This document shows positions 34,421 to 44,307 of a stretch of DNA of 64,000 nucleotides, piece by piece. The DNA comes from Chitinophaga polysaccharea (GTDB lineage: Bacteria > Bacteroidota > Bacteroidia > Chitinophagales > Chitinophagaceae), in NCBI RefSeq assembly GCF_007829335.1, contig NZ_VIWO01000006.1, positions 451,431 to 515,430 on the forward strand, given 5' to 3'. Below the pieces are notes generated by a model, which ran no database searches, had not been told where the DNA came from, and saw only the letters and a program-made list of their open reading frames with translations. Positions within the stretch are counted from its first letter, which is position 1; every line of letters begins with the position of its first letter. The translations under genes were made by a program, and so were the position numbers.

Positions 34421-36190
34421 ATGAAAAATGTTCTGCTAAAGTTTTTCAGCAGCGCCCTGCTGCTGACACCCCCCGCATCTATTGTCTCTGCACAGCAGCT
34501 ATTGACTAACTATACCGCCACATTGCCTGCTACAGACGCACTTGGCAGGAAACTTCCTACCTATGAAGAAGTGGGTGATGAAAAAAAAGACAGGTTCGTG
34601 GGTATGTTTTACTGGACCTGGCACCAGGATCAGCGTAAAAACTTAACCCCTCACAATACTACGGCTTTTTTACAGCAACACCCGGAGGCGCGGTATGATT
34701 TTCACCACCCTGCCTGGCCAGAAAACATCATGAACTTCTGGAATGAACCACTCTTTGGCTACTATACCAGCCTGGATAAATGGGTGATATGGAAACATGC
34801 AGAAATGCTGGCAGATGCAGGTGTGGATATGATCATGTTTGATTGTACCAATGGCGACATTGTATGGAAGTCGGCTTACATGAAGTTATGTGAAGTATTT
34901 ACAGAAGCCAGGAAAAATGGCATCCGCACACCGCAAATCGCATTTATGATGGGATTCGGCGCCAGCAACGATAGCAAAAGCGCGATTAACCAGGTATACA
35001 ACGACCTGTATAAGCCAGGCTTGTACAAAGATCTCTGGTTTCAATGGAAGGGAAAGCCGCTCATGATGGCCTATCCGGATAATATCAGTGAAGAAATAAA
35101 AAACTTCTTCACCTTCCGGCCCGGGCAGCCGGTGTACAATAAAGGTCCCCAACGCAACGATCAATGGGGATGGCTGGAGATATACCCACAGCACGGATTT
35201 GCAAGGAATGCGGATGGCAGTTTTGAGCAGATGACAGTAGGAGTTTCTCAAAACTGGACAAAGGCCAACGGCTTAAATCCTATGAACGCCCAAGGCGCTT
35301 TTGGTAGAAGCTACACAAATAAAAATGGTCATGATACCCGGCCCGATGCTCACCAGTACGGGCTCAACTTCCAGGAACAATGGGACTATGTGTTGACACA
35401 AAATGTAAAACTAGCCTTCGTAACAGGATGGAATGAATGGATTGCCGGTCGCTATGAAACATGGTGCGGCCAGCCCAATGCTTTCCCCGATGAATTTGAT
35501 ACGGAGAACAGCCGGGACATTGAACCCATGAAAGGCGGCCATAATGATAACTATTATTACCAGCTGGTAGCCAATATCCGCCGCTTCAAAGGCATGCCTG
35601 CCCCGAAAAAAATATCCGGGGAGAAAATCATACACATTGATGGAAAATTCAATGACTGGACCGATGTACTCCCGGAATACAAAGCACATCGCGGTAGCAC
35701 CCTTCATCGCGATACAGATGGCTATCCAGGTACACACTATACCAACACTTCCGGTCGTAACGATATTGTGGCCGCCAAAGTGGCCCGCGATAAAAAATAT
35801 GTATACTTCTTTGTAGAAACAGCAGATAAACTCACCTCTCCCGGGGATCCCGCCTGGATGCGATTATTTATTGATACCGACCGCCGCAAACAATCCGGCT
35901 GGGAAGGATACGACTATGTGATCAATCGCAAATCTCCCGGCACTAAAGCTACTTTAGAAAGATCCCTACACGGATGGAACTGGGAAACCGTTGCTGCGGT
36001 GGATTATCGTTATACCGGCAACCAGCTGGAAATGCGCATCCCCAGGGAATTATTACAAACAGGAAATAATCCGCTGGATTTCGAATTCAAATGGTCGGAT
36101 AATATGCAACAGGAAGGAGATATCATAGACTTCCTCATAAACGGAGATGTGGCGCCCGCCGGCCGCTTTAATTACTTCTTTAAAGAATAG
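34421..36190 (+). CDS. GH71/99-like glycoside hydrolase with C-terminal beta-sandwich, 589 aa
   Basis: The frame opens at 34373, but the ATG at 34421 (MKNVLLKFFSSALLLTPPAS) begins a proper signal peptide. A TIM barrel spans about residues 45-390: RFVGMFYWTWHQD, WKHAEMLADAGVDMIMFDCT, DLWFQWKGKPLMM and VTGWNEWIAGRYE (Glu339). The last 180 residues (HIDGKFNDWTDVLPEYKA; FFVETADKL; GYDYVIN) look like a CBM9/DOMON-type sandwich. GH99 enzymes are endo-alpha-mannosidases and GH71 alpha-1,3-glucanases; this one belongs to the uncharacterised relatives. Ala342 stands where GH99 has the second catalytic Glu. First gene of the SusCD locus. Confidence 0.85.
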   Translation: MKNVLLKFFSSALLLTPPASIVSAQQLLTNYTATLPATDALGRKLPTYEEVGDEKKDRFVGMFYWTWHQDQRKNLTPHNTTAFLQQHPEARYDFHHPAWPENIMNFWNEPLFGYYTSLDKWVIWKHAEMLADAGVDMIMFDCTNGDIVWKSAYMKLCEVFTEARKNGIRTPQIAFMMGFGASNDSKSAINQVYNDLYKPGLYKDLWFQWKGKPLMMAYPDNISEEIKNFFTFRPGQPVYNKGPQRNDQWGWLEIYPQHGFARNADGSFEQMTVGVSQNWTKANGLNPMNAQGAFGRSYTNKNGHDTRPDAHQYGLNFQEQWDYVLTQNVKLAFVTGWNEWIAGRYETWCGQPNAFPDEFDTENSRDIEPMKGGHNDNYYYQLVANIRRFKGMPAPKKISGEKIIHIDGKFNDWTDVLPEYKAHRGSTLHRDTDGYPGTHYTNTSGRNDIVAAKVARDKKYVYFFVETADKLTSPGDPAWMRLFIDTDRRKQSGWEGYDYVINRKSPGTKATLERSLHGWNWETVAAVDYRYTGNQLEMRIPRELLQTGNNPLDFEFKWSDNMQQEGDIIDFLINGDVAPAGRFNYFFKE

Positions 36191-36276
36191 CAATAGATCC
36201 ATCGATAACACGCTCACCGATTCAAGCTTTACCAAACCAAAATCACGTTAGAAGAAAAGTCTAAAAAGACCACGAT

Positions 36277-39200
36277 ATGAAAAACAATGCTAATCGTCAC
36301 AGGGCAACCTTATACTTGCTCCTGCTGGGAATTTGCTGCTCATTTGCGGCCTTTGCCCAGGAAAAAATTAAAATCTCAGGCACTGTTGCCGACTCCACCG
36401 GAGCCAGTCCACTCCCCGGTGTTACCATTAAAGTACAGGGATCTGATAAGGGTACTCAAACAAACGGGGATGGCCGGTTCATTATAGATGCAGCACCCGA
36501 CGCCATCCTGATCTTTAGTTACATGGGCTATAACCGGAAAATAATTGCTGTAAACGGCAGCACAAACATGTATGTAAGGCTGGCTTCTTCCAACGAAAAA
36601 TTAAATGAAGTGGTGGTGGTCGGCTACGGGCAACAGAAAAAGATTTCTGTAACCGGCGCAGTATCTTCTGTACAAACAAAAGACATCAGACAGAGTTCAT
36701 CTGCCAGCCTGGCAAATGCGTTGTCGGGGCGTTTGCCAGGTCTGACTGCTATCCAGTCGGGTGGTGGACAACCAGGACGCGATGATGCCACTATGTACCT
36801 GAGAGGCGCCGCTACTACCAATGGCACCAATCCGCTTATACTGATAGACGGAGTGCCCCGTGATAATATCCGCACGATAGACCCTAATGAAGTGGCGTCG
36901 GTTACGGTGTTAAAAGATGCTTCCGCTACCGCCGTATTTGGCGTACGCGGCGCCAATGGCGTTATACTCATTACTACCAGGAGAGGACAACCCGGTAAAG
37001 CAGAATTGAACATTAGTGTAGATCAGAGTTACTCGTCGTTTACCAGGGAACCTGAACGGTTGCATTCCGTCGAATATATGACGCTACGAAATGAAGCAGC
37101 AAAAAATGATGGCATTACTACCCCGCCTTTCCCACAGGAAATAATAGATAAATACGCCCACCCACTTGCAGGGCTGGACCCTAAAGACCCGGATTACGCC
37201 AATAAAGCCAGGATCCGGAACTATATTTACCCGGATCACGACTACTACCGCGAATACATCTCCAGGTATTCCCCGCAAACACGCGTCAACGCAAGTCTTA
37301 ACGGAGGTACTGACAAAGTAGCTTATTTTGCCAATGCCACCTATCTTCACCAGGGTGGAAACCTCAAAACAGAACCTAAATCACAGTTAGGATATGACCC
37401 TTCCTCGAAACTGGATCGCTATAGTTTCCGGTCTAACCTCGATTATAAAATAACGCCTACCCTCAAAGCATTTCTAAATACCGGCACCTATATAGAACAG
37501 GTAAATATGCCCTCCGCAGGCTTATATCCCGGCAGTTCCACCGACTGGATGATAACGGATCTTATTTACCAGGCACAAACCATCCTCCCGATTACCCCGG
37601 GTCCTACAACAATAGATGGATTTGGTGTGCCTGCCGGAAAGATCGTAGATCCTGGTTACCTGGACCGTTCTGCCTTTGAAATTATGAACCGATTTGGCTA
37701 CAGGAACGAGGTAAGATCCAATCTAAACAGCACACTGGGACTGGAATGGGATCTCAGCAAAACGTTCACTAAAGGTCTTAGCCTGAAAGGAATGATTTCC
37801 TATGATTCCAAAGCAACAACTGCCGTACAGGGTTTTAAAACAGAACAGCTTTACCTGGCGCAGGTCAACTACCAAACAGATGAGCTAAACTATGCATTAA
37901 AACGCTCCGGTGAAAACCGGCTTTCCCTGACCAAAGGAGCCGACTCGCGGTATAATATTAACATCCAGGGAGGGATCAACTATAACAGGACTTTCGGCAG
38001 CAAACATGATGTGGGTGGTATGGTATTGGCACAGCGCGACTACTGGGAATCCCCGTCCGGAGAGATTCCGTTTAATGTAGTAGGCGTAGCCGCAAGGGCT
38101 ACCTATGGATATGATAACAGGTACCTGGCGGAAATCAACATGGGGTATAATGGCTCGGAGCAATTTGCTCCGGGTAAACGTTACGGTTTCTTCCCTGCGG
38201 TATCAGCAGGATGGACAATCAGTAATGAAAAATTCCTGAAAGGAAATCAGTTTCTGACCAACCTGAAATTAAGGGCTTCCTATGGTAAAGTGGGTAATGA
38301 TAAAATGGGGGGCGACCGTTTCCTCTACCTGAGTGACATTACCATGGGTAGCGGCCCTTTGGGAAGTTTGGGAATGGGACAAGGGGTTAACCAGGGATTA
38401 TTGGGTAATACAAATATCACCTGGGAGCTGGCCAGAAAGCAAAACTATGGCATAGACCTCGAATTACTGGGCAGCCTGGGAATTACCTTCGATTACTTCA
38501 TTGAAAACCGCTCAGATATCCTGATAAGCCGCGGCACGATCCCACAGTTACAGGGTGTGCCGCTCGATAAAATCCCGAGAATCAATATGGGCGAGGTAGA
38601 TAACAAAGGATTTGAAATTGAGTTAACCTATAACAAAAGTATTACCAGGAACCTTCATCTCAATTTCAGGGGCAACTTTGGTTATAATCACAACACCGTG
38701 AAGTTTATCGATGAAGCCATTAATAGCGAAGCCTATGCATACAGGTACCGGCAAACCGGCTTTTCATTGGGACAAAGCTGGGGATATAAAATTGATTACA
38801 GTAACGGGAACGGCTATTTTAATTCCCAGGAAGAACTTGACAAATACCTCTCGCATACCGTCTATGGTTTTGGTAGCCCGCGGGTAGGCGATTTCAAATA
38901 TATTGACCTGAATGGAGACGGCGTAGTGGACGACAAAGATTTAGCCCCCATCAAATATACCAGCATCCCGGGTATCGTTTACGGCGCCATGCTGGCGCTG
39001 GGTTACAAAGGTATTGACCTCACTGTTTTCTTCCAGGGTGTGGGCAGGTATTCCTCGAATTATGCTAACCAGGGGGTATATGAATATATTATCCAGGGTA
39101 CCTACTTTGATTACCACAAAACAGCCTGGACAGCAGAGCGCTATGCGAAGGGAGAAAAAATTACATATCCGGCGCTGAGTACAAGAAGTAATACTAATCA

Positions 39201-39447
39201 TACGGCGAATGATTTTTTTATTATGGACAGATCCTTCTTCCGCCTCAAAAATATAGAACTAGCCTATACACTTCCCCCGGGGTTGCTGAAGAGAGCCAGT
39301 ATAAAAGCTGTACGGCTATACGTGAGCGCACAAAACCTGCTTACATGGGATAAGCTGAAGATGGGGCATCTTGATCCTGAAACAACTAATAGCATTGGCT
39401 ATCCGGTAACACGTATGATGAATTTCGGATTCAATGCCACCTTCTAA
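36277..39447 (+). CDS. SusC-family TonB-dependent glycan transporter 1
   Basis: A 1056-residue outer-membrane protein: signal peptide (LLLLGICCSFAAFAQ), a carboxypeptidase-regulatory-like N-terminal domain (about 30-110, ISGTVADSTGASPLPGVTIK), and the plug (EVVVVGYGQQKKISVTGAVS; TVLKDASATAVFGVRGANGV). The 22-strand barrel carries the SusC family DLNGDGVVDDKD calcium-like motif and ends in Phe. It pairs with the SusD at 39466 (18-bp gap) and lies 86 bp after the GH71/99-like gene. Imports oligosaccharides using TonB energy; the sugar is not known. Confidence 0.95.
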   Translation: MKNNANRHRATLYLLLLGICCSFAAFAQEKIKISGTVADSTGASPLPGVTIKVQGSDKGTQTNGDGRFIIDAAPDAILIFSYMGYNRKIIAVNGSTNMYVRLASSNEKLNEVVVVGYGQQKKISVTGAVSSVQTKDIRQSSSASLANALSGRLPGLTAIQSGGGQPGRDDATMYLRGAATTNGTNPLILIDGVPRDNIRTIDPNEVASVTVLKDASATAVFGVRGANGVILITTRRGQPGKAELNISVDQSYSSFTREPERLHSVEYMTLRNEAAKNDGITTPPFPQEIIDKYAHPLAGLDPKDPDYANKARIRNYIYPDHDYYREYISRYSPQTRVNASLNGGTDKVAYFANATYLHQGGNLKTEPKSQLGYDPSSKLDRYSFRSNLDYKITPTLKAFLNTGTYIEQVNMPSAGLYPGSSTDWMITDLIYQAQTILPITPGPTTIDGFGVPAGKIVDPGYLDRSAFEIMNRFGYRNEVRSNLNSTLGLEWDLSKTFTKGLSLKGMISYDSKATTAVQGFKTEQLYLAQVNYQTDELNYALKRSGENRLSLTKGADSRYNINIQGGINYNRTFGSKHDVGGMVLAQRDYWESPSGEIPFNVVGVAARATYGYDNRYLAEINMGYNGSEQFAPGKRYGFFPAVSAGWTISNEKFLKGNQFLTNLKLRASYGKVGNDKMGGDRFLYLSDITMGSGPLGSLGMGQGVNQGLLGNTNITWELARKQNYGIDLELLGSLGITFDYFIENRSDILISRGTIPQLQGVPLDKIPRINMGEVDNKGFEIELTYNKSITRNLHLNFRGNFGYNHNTVKFIDEAINSEAYAYRYRQTGFSLGQSWGYKIDYSNGNGYFNSQEELDKYLSHTVYGFGSPRVGDFKYIDLNGDGVVDDKDLAPIKYTSIPGIVYGAMLALGYKGIDLTVFFQGVGRYSSNYANQGVYEYIIQGTYFDYHKTAWTAERYAKGEKITYPALSTRSNTNHTANDFFIMDRSFFRLKNIELAYTLPPGLLKRASIKAVRLYVSAQNLLTWDKLKMGHLDPETTNSIGYPVTRMMNFGFNATF

Positions 39448-39465
39448 TACTACAATAAAGCAATT

Positions 39466-41361
39466 ATGAAAACGATATACACATATTTACTGCTACTATT
39501 GCTATTGGCCATGGGCGCGTGTAAGAGGGCCCTGGATATGGCGCCGGATGGCAAGATCTCAATGAACGACATTTTTGCAGATAATACCAGGGTAGGCGCA
39601 TTTTTAAACAGCTGTTATGATAATATGCCGGCAAAAGGCACCAGGTATTTTTTCTGGAGCCGGGGTCCCGTGGTGTGGAGCGATGAGGCATGGGATACCG
39701 ATGCAGAAGCAGAACCCTGGATCATGGCGGGACGCATGTATAACGGCGACGCTTCCGCTGGCAATCACCCTGTTGTTAATATCAGTGCAGACGCCGGCAA
39801 CGGTGATTACTGGGCACGATACTGGAACGCTATCCGTAACTGCTCGGTATTTATAAGCCGCATTGACAGCGCCAATGTTACCAATCCGGCCGATCGTAAC
39901 CGGTGGAGAGCTGAGGCGCACTTACTCAGGGCCTATTACTATGCAGAATTGGTACGGTGGTATGGTGCTGCGGTACCCATAGAGCGCGAGCCCCGTAACT
40001 TTACAGATGATTTCTCCAAAATTACCAGGGCAAGCTATTACGATGTCGTGAAATTCATTATAGAAGACTGTGATGCGGCCCTCGCAACAGCAGAACTACC
40101 CTGGAGGATCACCACCGGCGGAGAAGCTGGCCGGGTCAACAAAGCCATGGCCGAAGCCATAAAATCCCGGATGATCCTGTTTGCAGCCAGCCCCTTGTAT
40201 AATGCAGGAAAAGATTACTGGCAGGAAGCCTATACCATCAACAAAACAGCACTCACTAATCTCCGGGCAAATGGATACCAGTTATACAACAAGGTAAACC
40301 TGCCGCAGATTTATCTTGCTGATGAAGCCTACCTTGGCCCCAACAAGAATGTACATACCGCCCTGTATAATGAGTATTTCACACAAACAATGGCATATAC
40401 TTCCAACCCGACCGATAAGGAAACTATTTACCAGAGCAGGGACGGGCAGGGAAACATATGGGATATCGATGGTATTGGGGCACAGGATGGTTATAAGTCA
40501 GGCACCTGCCCTACACAGGAACTGGTGGACGCTTATGAAACAAGTAATGGACTGTCTGTGCTCGACACAGATAATCCCTATGCAGATGAGAAACATACGC
40601 AACCCAATTACAATACTGCCAACACACTTTATAACCCTGACAAGCCTTATGAAAACCGCGACCCGCGCTTTTATGCTTCCATCTATTACAATGGTTCCAA
40701 AAGAAAAGCCTGGTGGACATTCAACGAAACGCCGGCATCCTTTGAAAATTACCCTGGCAGCATAGGTAACAGGGTTCGGGTGATTGCTACCTATGTGGGC
40801 GAGCCACAAACCGGCATTCATTCATCCGTTAGAAAAGCTACCCGCACCGGCTATTTCGAAAGAAAATTCCAGCACCCCAATGCGGGTAATGATAACCCCG
40901 TAGGTGGCGCCAACTGGAAACTTTTCCGCCTGGGAGAAGTGATCCTCAATTTTGCGGAAGCTGCCGCAGAAGCAGGTAAGCTGGAAGAGGCAACGGCTGC
41001 TGTTAATGAAATCAGGGCACGTGCCGGCATGCCTGATCTGCCCGCAGGCTTATCCCAGGCTGCGCTGATCAAACGGGTACATAGTGAGCGTAGAGTAGAA
41101 CTGGCCATGGAAGAGAACCGTTACTTTGATGTACGTCGCTGGTGTACACCAACAGGAGATCTTTCTAAAACAGACAAGTGGGTCACTGCTATGGAAATTA
41201 CCCGCAATCCCGATGGTATTTTTAAATACAAACGGCGGCCGGTACGTGAAACGGAGCGCAGGAATTACACCAATAAATTTCTCTTTCTCCCAATTCCGCT
41301 ACAGGAGGCTAACCGTCTGCAGGCCATTACCGGAAATAACTGGCAAAACCCAGGTTGGTAG
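39466..41361 (+). CDS. RagB/SusD glycan-binding lipoprotein 1
   Basis: A 631-residue surface lipoprotein: lipobox LLLAMGACK (Cys19), SusD-type N-terminal tetratricopeptide region (NRWRAEAHLLRAYYYAELVR), and C-terminal signatures FRLGEVILNFAEAAAEAGKL and ERRVELAMEENRYFDVRRW. SusD proteins sit as a lid on their SusC partner and capture glycan. Located directly after SusC 1, with which it forms a complex by family rule. Confidence 0.95.
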   Translation: MKTIYTYLLLLLLLAMGACKRALDMAPDGKISMNDIFADNTRVGAFLNSCYDNMPAKGTRYFFWSRGPVVWSDEAWDTDAEAEPWIMAGRMYNGDASAGNHPVVNISADAGNGDYWARYWNAIRNCSVFISRIDSANVTNPADRNRWRAEAHLLRAYYYAELVRWYGAAVPIEREPRNFTDDFSKITRASYYDVVKFIIEDCDAALATAELPWRITTGGEAGRVNKAMAEAIKSRMILFAASPLYNAGKDYWQEAYTINKTALTNLRANGYQLYNKVNLPQIYLADEAYLGPNKNVHTALYNEYFTQTMAYTSNPTDKETIYQSRDGQGNIWDIDGIGAQDGYKSGTCPTQELVDAYETSNGLSVLDTDNPYADEKHTQPNYNTANTLYNPDKPYENRDPRFYASIYYNGSKRKAWWTFNETPASFENYPGSIGNRVRVIATYVGEPQTGIHSSVRKATRTGYFERKFQHPNAGNDNPVGGANWKLFRLGEVILNFAEAAAEAGKLEEATAAVNEIRARAGMPDLPAGLSQAALIKRVHSERRVELAMEENRYFDVRRWCTPTGDLSKTDKWVTAMEITRNPDGIFKYKRRPVRETERRNYTNKFLFLPIPLQEANRLQAITGNNWQNPGW

Positions 41362-41396
41362 TAAACACTTTCGTAAATGCTTGTAATACCAAAAAC

Positions 41397-44288
41397 ATGA
41401 GAGCTAAATTAACTATCCATATCATACTCATCTTTGCGGCTGTTTCGATTGCTTCGCAGGATGCAACGCTTCAGGCGCAGCAGCGGGTTGCTACCCCCGC
41501 AAAAGACACCACATTGCAACGGGATGCACTCCACCGGGATGAAGTAGTGCAACTGGGTTACAGCACGCAATTGCGTGGGGAAGTAACCGGGGCGGTATCA
41601 ACTGTAAGTGGCGAAATACTGGAAAGATCGCCGGTAGCCAATCTTACTCAAACGCTGGCAGGCAGCCTGGCAGGGTTAACTACCATGGAAACATTCTCCG
41701 AACTATCCAGGTCTAACACCAACCTCTTTGTAAGAGGCATTTCCTCCGCCCGGCAAAATGGTCCGCTGGTAATCATTGATGGCATTATCTGCTCGTACAA
41801 CAGCAACCAGACATTGGAATATATTTCCGCCAGTGAAATTGAATCCATCTCCATACTGAAAGACGCCTCCACACAGGCGCTGTATGGCATACAAGGCGCC
41901 AATGGCATTATAGTGGTTACCACAAAAAGAGGGCAGAAAGGCAACCTGAAAGTAAACGTCCGCATGGACCAGTCTTTCCAGCAGGTAACTACCAAACCTA
42001 CCTTCTACAATTCCGCCGACTATGCCACCATGCGGAACCAGGCCGCATTTAATGATGGGTTAGGCGATTATTACTTATTTTCTGAAAAACAAATAGCCGG
42101 CTACCGCAGCGGAACAGATAAACAACTATACCCTAATAATAACTGGTACGAACAATACATGAAAGACGTTGCCTTTATGCAGCGCGTGGCGGTAAACTTA
42201 TCAGCGGGCAATGACAGGGTACAGTTCTTCTCCAATATCAATGTAATGCACCAGGGTGGACAGTTTAAAACGGATCAGACCAAATATAATTCCAACGCCA
42301 ACAATGTATGGGTAAACTATCGGACTAACCTGGACATGACCCTCAATAAGTACATCAAAGGATTTTTACGTTTAAGCGGTAACATCAAAAGAGAACGTAC
42401 TCCCGGTTCCGGTAATGCGACTATATATGGCAGTCTTTTCCAGATGCCACCCACTACCTATGGTCCGCTTACACCAGATGGGAATGTGGTCACCACGGAG
42501 AGGGTTAATGCACCTACTTACGGCATGCTTAACCGTTCCGGTTATTACCGGCATACCGTTACCAATATATCTTCACAGGTGGGACTGGATGTGGATCTGA
42601 GCTTCCTCTCCAAAGGATTGAGCTTAACAGGCACCTTCGCTTACCAGACCAACGCAGTTGGCAGCCTGGCTACCACGCAAAACTATGAGCGTTGGATCAG
42701 GACAGATAATCCTGATACACTGGCATTCGTAAAAAAAGGAAGTGACAATAATACCCCTCTTGCGTATAGTAAGGGAAGCTCCTATTACTATCATCTCACC
42801 TATAATGCTATGCTGAATTACAAACGGGAATTTAACAAACATCGCATCAGCGGATTGGGATATATGTTTTATCAGAATCTTACAAAAGCCGATGTAAGTT
42901 CTCCTGCATTATTGCCCTACAATAGGGTAAGCTCGGGTGTGGAAGCAGCCTATTCATACGACAACAGGTACTTCATAAAACTGGACGCAGGCTATTCCGG
43001 TTCTGAACAATACGCCAGGAGCAGCCGGTATGTAGTTACTCCCGCTATATCAGCAGGATGGGAACTCTCCAACGAAAATTTTATGAAAGGACTCTCCTGG
43101 CTGAGCCAATTGAAACTGCGCGCCTCCTGGGGTAAAACCGGTAACGATCAAAGTGGCCTCACCCGTTTTGCCTACCTGGATAATGTAACGATGAGTGGTG
43201 GCGGCCCCATCGGATATCTCCAGTATCTCATTAAGGAAAACCAGGTGGGAAATCCATCAATACAGGCAGAAATCTCTACCAAACAAAATGCCGGCATCGA
43301 CGTGGGATTATTCCGCGCGCTGACCATCACCGTAGATGTATTCAAAGAAAAGATGGAGAATATGGTGGTAGGCGCTTCTTCCAAAATACCACTCTACCAG
43401 GGTATCCCGTTGGATAACTATCCCCAGACAAATTCCGGCATCTTTGAAAATAAAGGCTATGAAATAACGGCGAACTATACTAAAAACATCAACCGCCATC
43501 TAACTATATCCCTGGGCGCCATGCTGAGCTATCAGAAAAACACCATTATCAGCTGGAATGAAGCCGTAAGAACAGCGGACTATACCTACAGGAAAAGAGA
43601 GGAAGGATATTCTTTCGGACAGGAATTCGGATACCTCGTAGATTATAGTAATGGGAACGGTTTCTTTAATTCAAAAGATGAAATAGAGAAAAGCCACTTA
43701 GTCTATGGCATGGGTACTCCCCGCGTAGGCGATCTTAAATACCGTGATTTGAATGGCGACAACATCATCGATGACCGTGATAAGGCCCCCATTGGCAGCG
43801 GCATGTTACCACGCACCACCTATGCTATCAGCGGTGGCATACGCTACAAAGCGTTTGACTTGAACTTCCTGTTCCAGGGAGTAGGTGAATTCTCTTCTAT
43901 CTATGGCGGACAAGGAGTATACGAAACAGACTACGATGGCGTATTTGGTGCATTGCACGCCAATGCCTGGACCCAGGAAAGATATGATAAGCACCAGGTG
44001 ATCAGCTATCCCGCATTATCATTACAAAAAACGGTAAACCATGAAGCCAATGATTTCTTCAGTTATAACAGGTCTTACATCCGGCTTAAAAATATTGAGC
44101 TATCCTATGTATTGCCTGCATCTGTTGCCCGGCGTATCAGCGCGGATAAGATCAGGATACTGCTGAGTGGCCAGAACCTGTTTACCTGGCATCATATGAA
44201 GTCTGGCGACTTTGGTCCGGAAGGCGACGGATACACTGCATTCCCTGTTTACAAGGTATATAACATAGGTGTGAGCGTAGGTTTTTAA
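41397..44288 (+). CDS. SusC-family TonB-dependent transporter 2, without N-terminal extension
   Basis: The frame opens at 41355 inside the SusD 1 end, but the ATG at 41397 (MRAKLTIHIILIFAAVSIAS) gives a signal peptide; 963 residues. The usual carboxypeptidase-like N-terminal domain (about 80 residues, present in SusC 1) is absent: the plug starts almost at once (LHRDEVVQLGYSTQLRGEVT; SILKDASTQALYGIQGANGI). The barrel and DLNGDNIIDDRDK motif are intact, and it ends in Phe. Pairs with the SusD at 44308. The short form is known in other SusC proteins, so this is natural variation, not a defect. Confidence 0.93.
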   Translation: MRAKLTIHIILIFAAVSIASQDATLQAQQRVATPAKDTTLQRDALHRDEVVQLGYSTQLRGEVTGAVSTVSGEILERSPVANLTQTLAGSLAGLTTMETFSELSRSNTNLFVRGISSARQNGPLVIIDGIICSYNSNQTLEYISASEIESISILKDASTQALYGIQGANGIIVVTTKRGQKGNLKVNVRMDQSFQQVTTKPTFYNSADYATMRNQAAFNDGLGDYYLFSEKQIAGYRSGTDKQLYPNNNWYEQYMKDVAFMQRVAVNLSAGNDRVQFFSNINVMHQGGQFKTDQTKYNSNANNVWVNYRTNLDMTLNKYIKGFLRLSGNIKRERTPGSGNATIYGSLFQMPPTTYGPLTPDGNVVTTERVNAPTYGMLNRSGYYRHTVTNISSQVGLDVDLSFLSKGLSLTGTFAYQTNAVGSLATTQNYERWIRTDNPDTLAFVKKGSDNNTPLAYSKGSSYYYHLTYNAMLNYKREFNKHRISGLGYMFYQNLTKADVSSPALLPYNRVSSGVEAAYSYDNRYFIKLDAGYSGSEQYARSSRYVVTPAISAGWELSNENFMKGLSWLSQLKLRASWGKTGNDQSGLTRFAYLDNVTMSGGGPIGYLQYLIKENQVGNPSIQAEISTKQNAGIDVGLFRALTITVDVFKEKMENMVVGASSKIPLYQGIPLDNYPQTNSGIFENKGYEITANYTKNINRHLTISLGAMLSYQKNTIISWNEAVRTADYTYRKREEGYSFGQEFGYLVDYSNGNGFFNSKDEIEKSHLVYGMGTPRVGDLKYRDLNGDNIIDDRDKAPIGSGMLPRTTYAISGGIRYKAFDLNFLFQGVGEFSSIYGGQGVYETDYDGVFGALHANAWTQERYDKHQVISYPALSLQKTVNHEANDFFSYNRSYIRLKNIELSYVLPASVARRISADKIRILLSGQNLFTWHHMKSGDFGPEGDGYTAFPVYKVYNIGVSVGF

Positions 44289-44307
44289 TTAACATAACAT
44301 TATTGGT

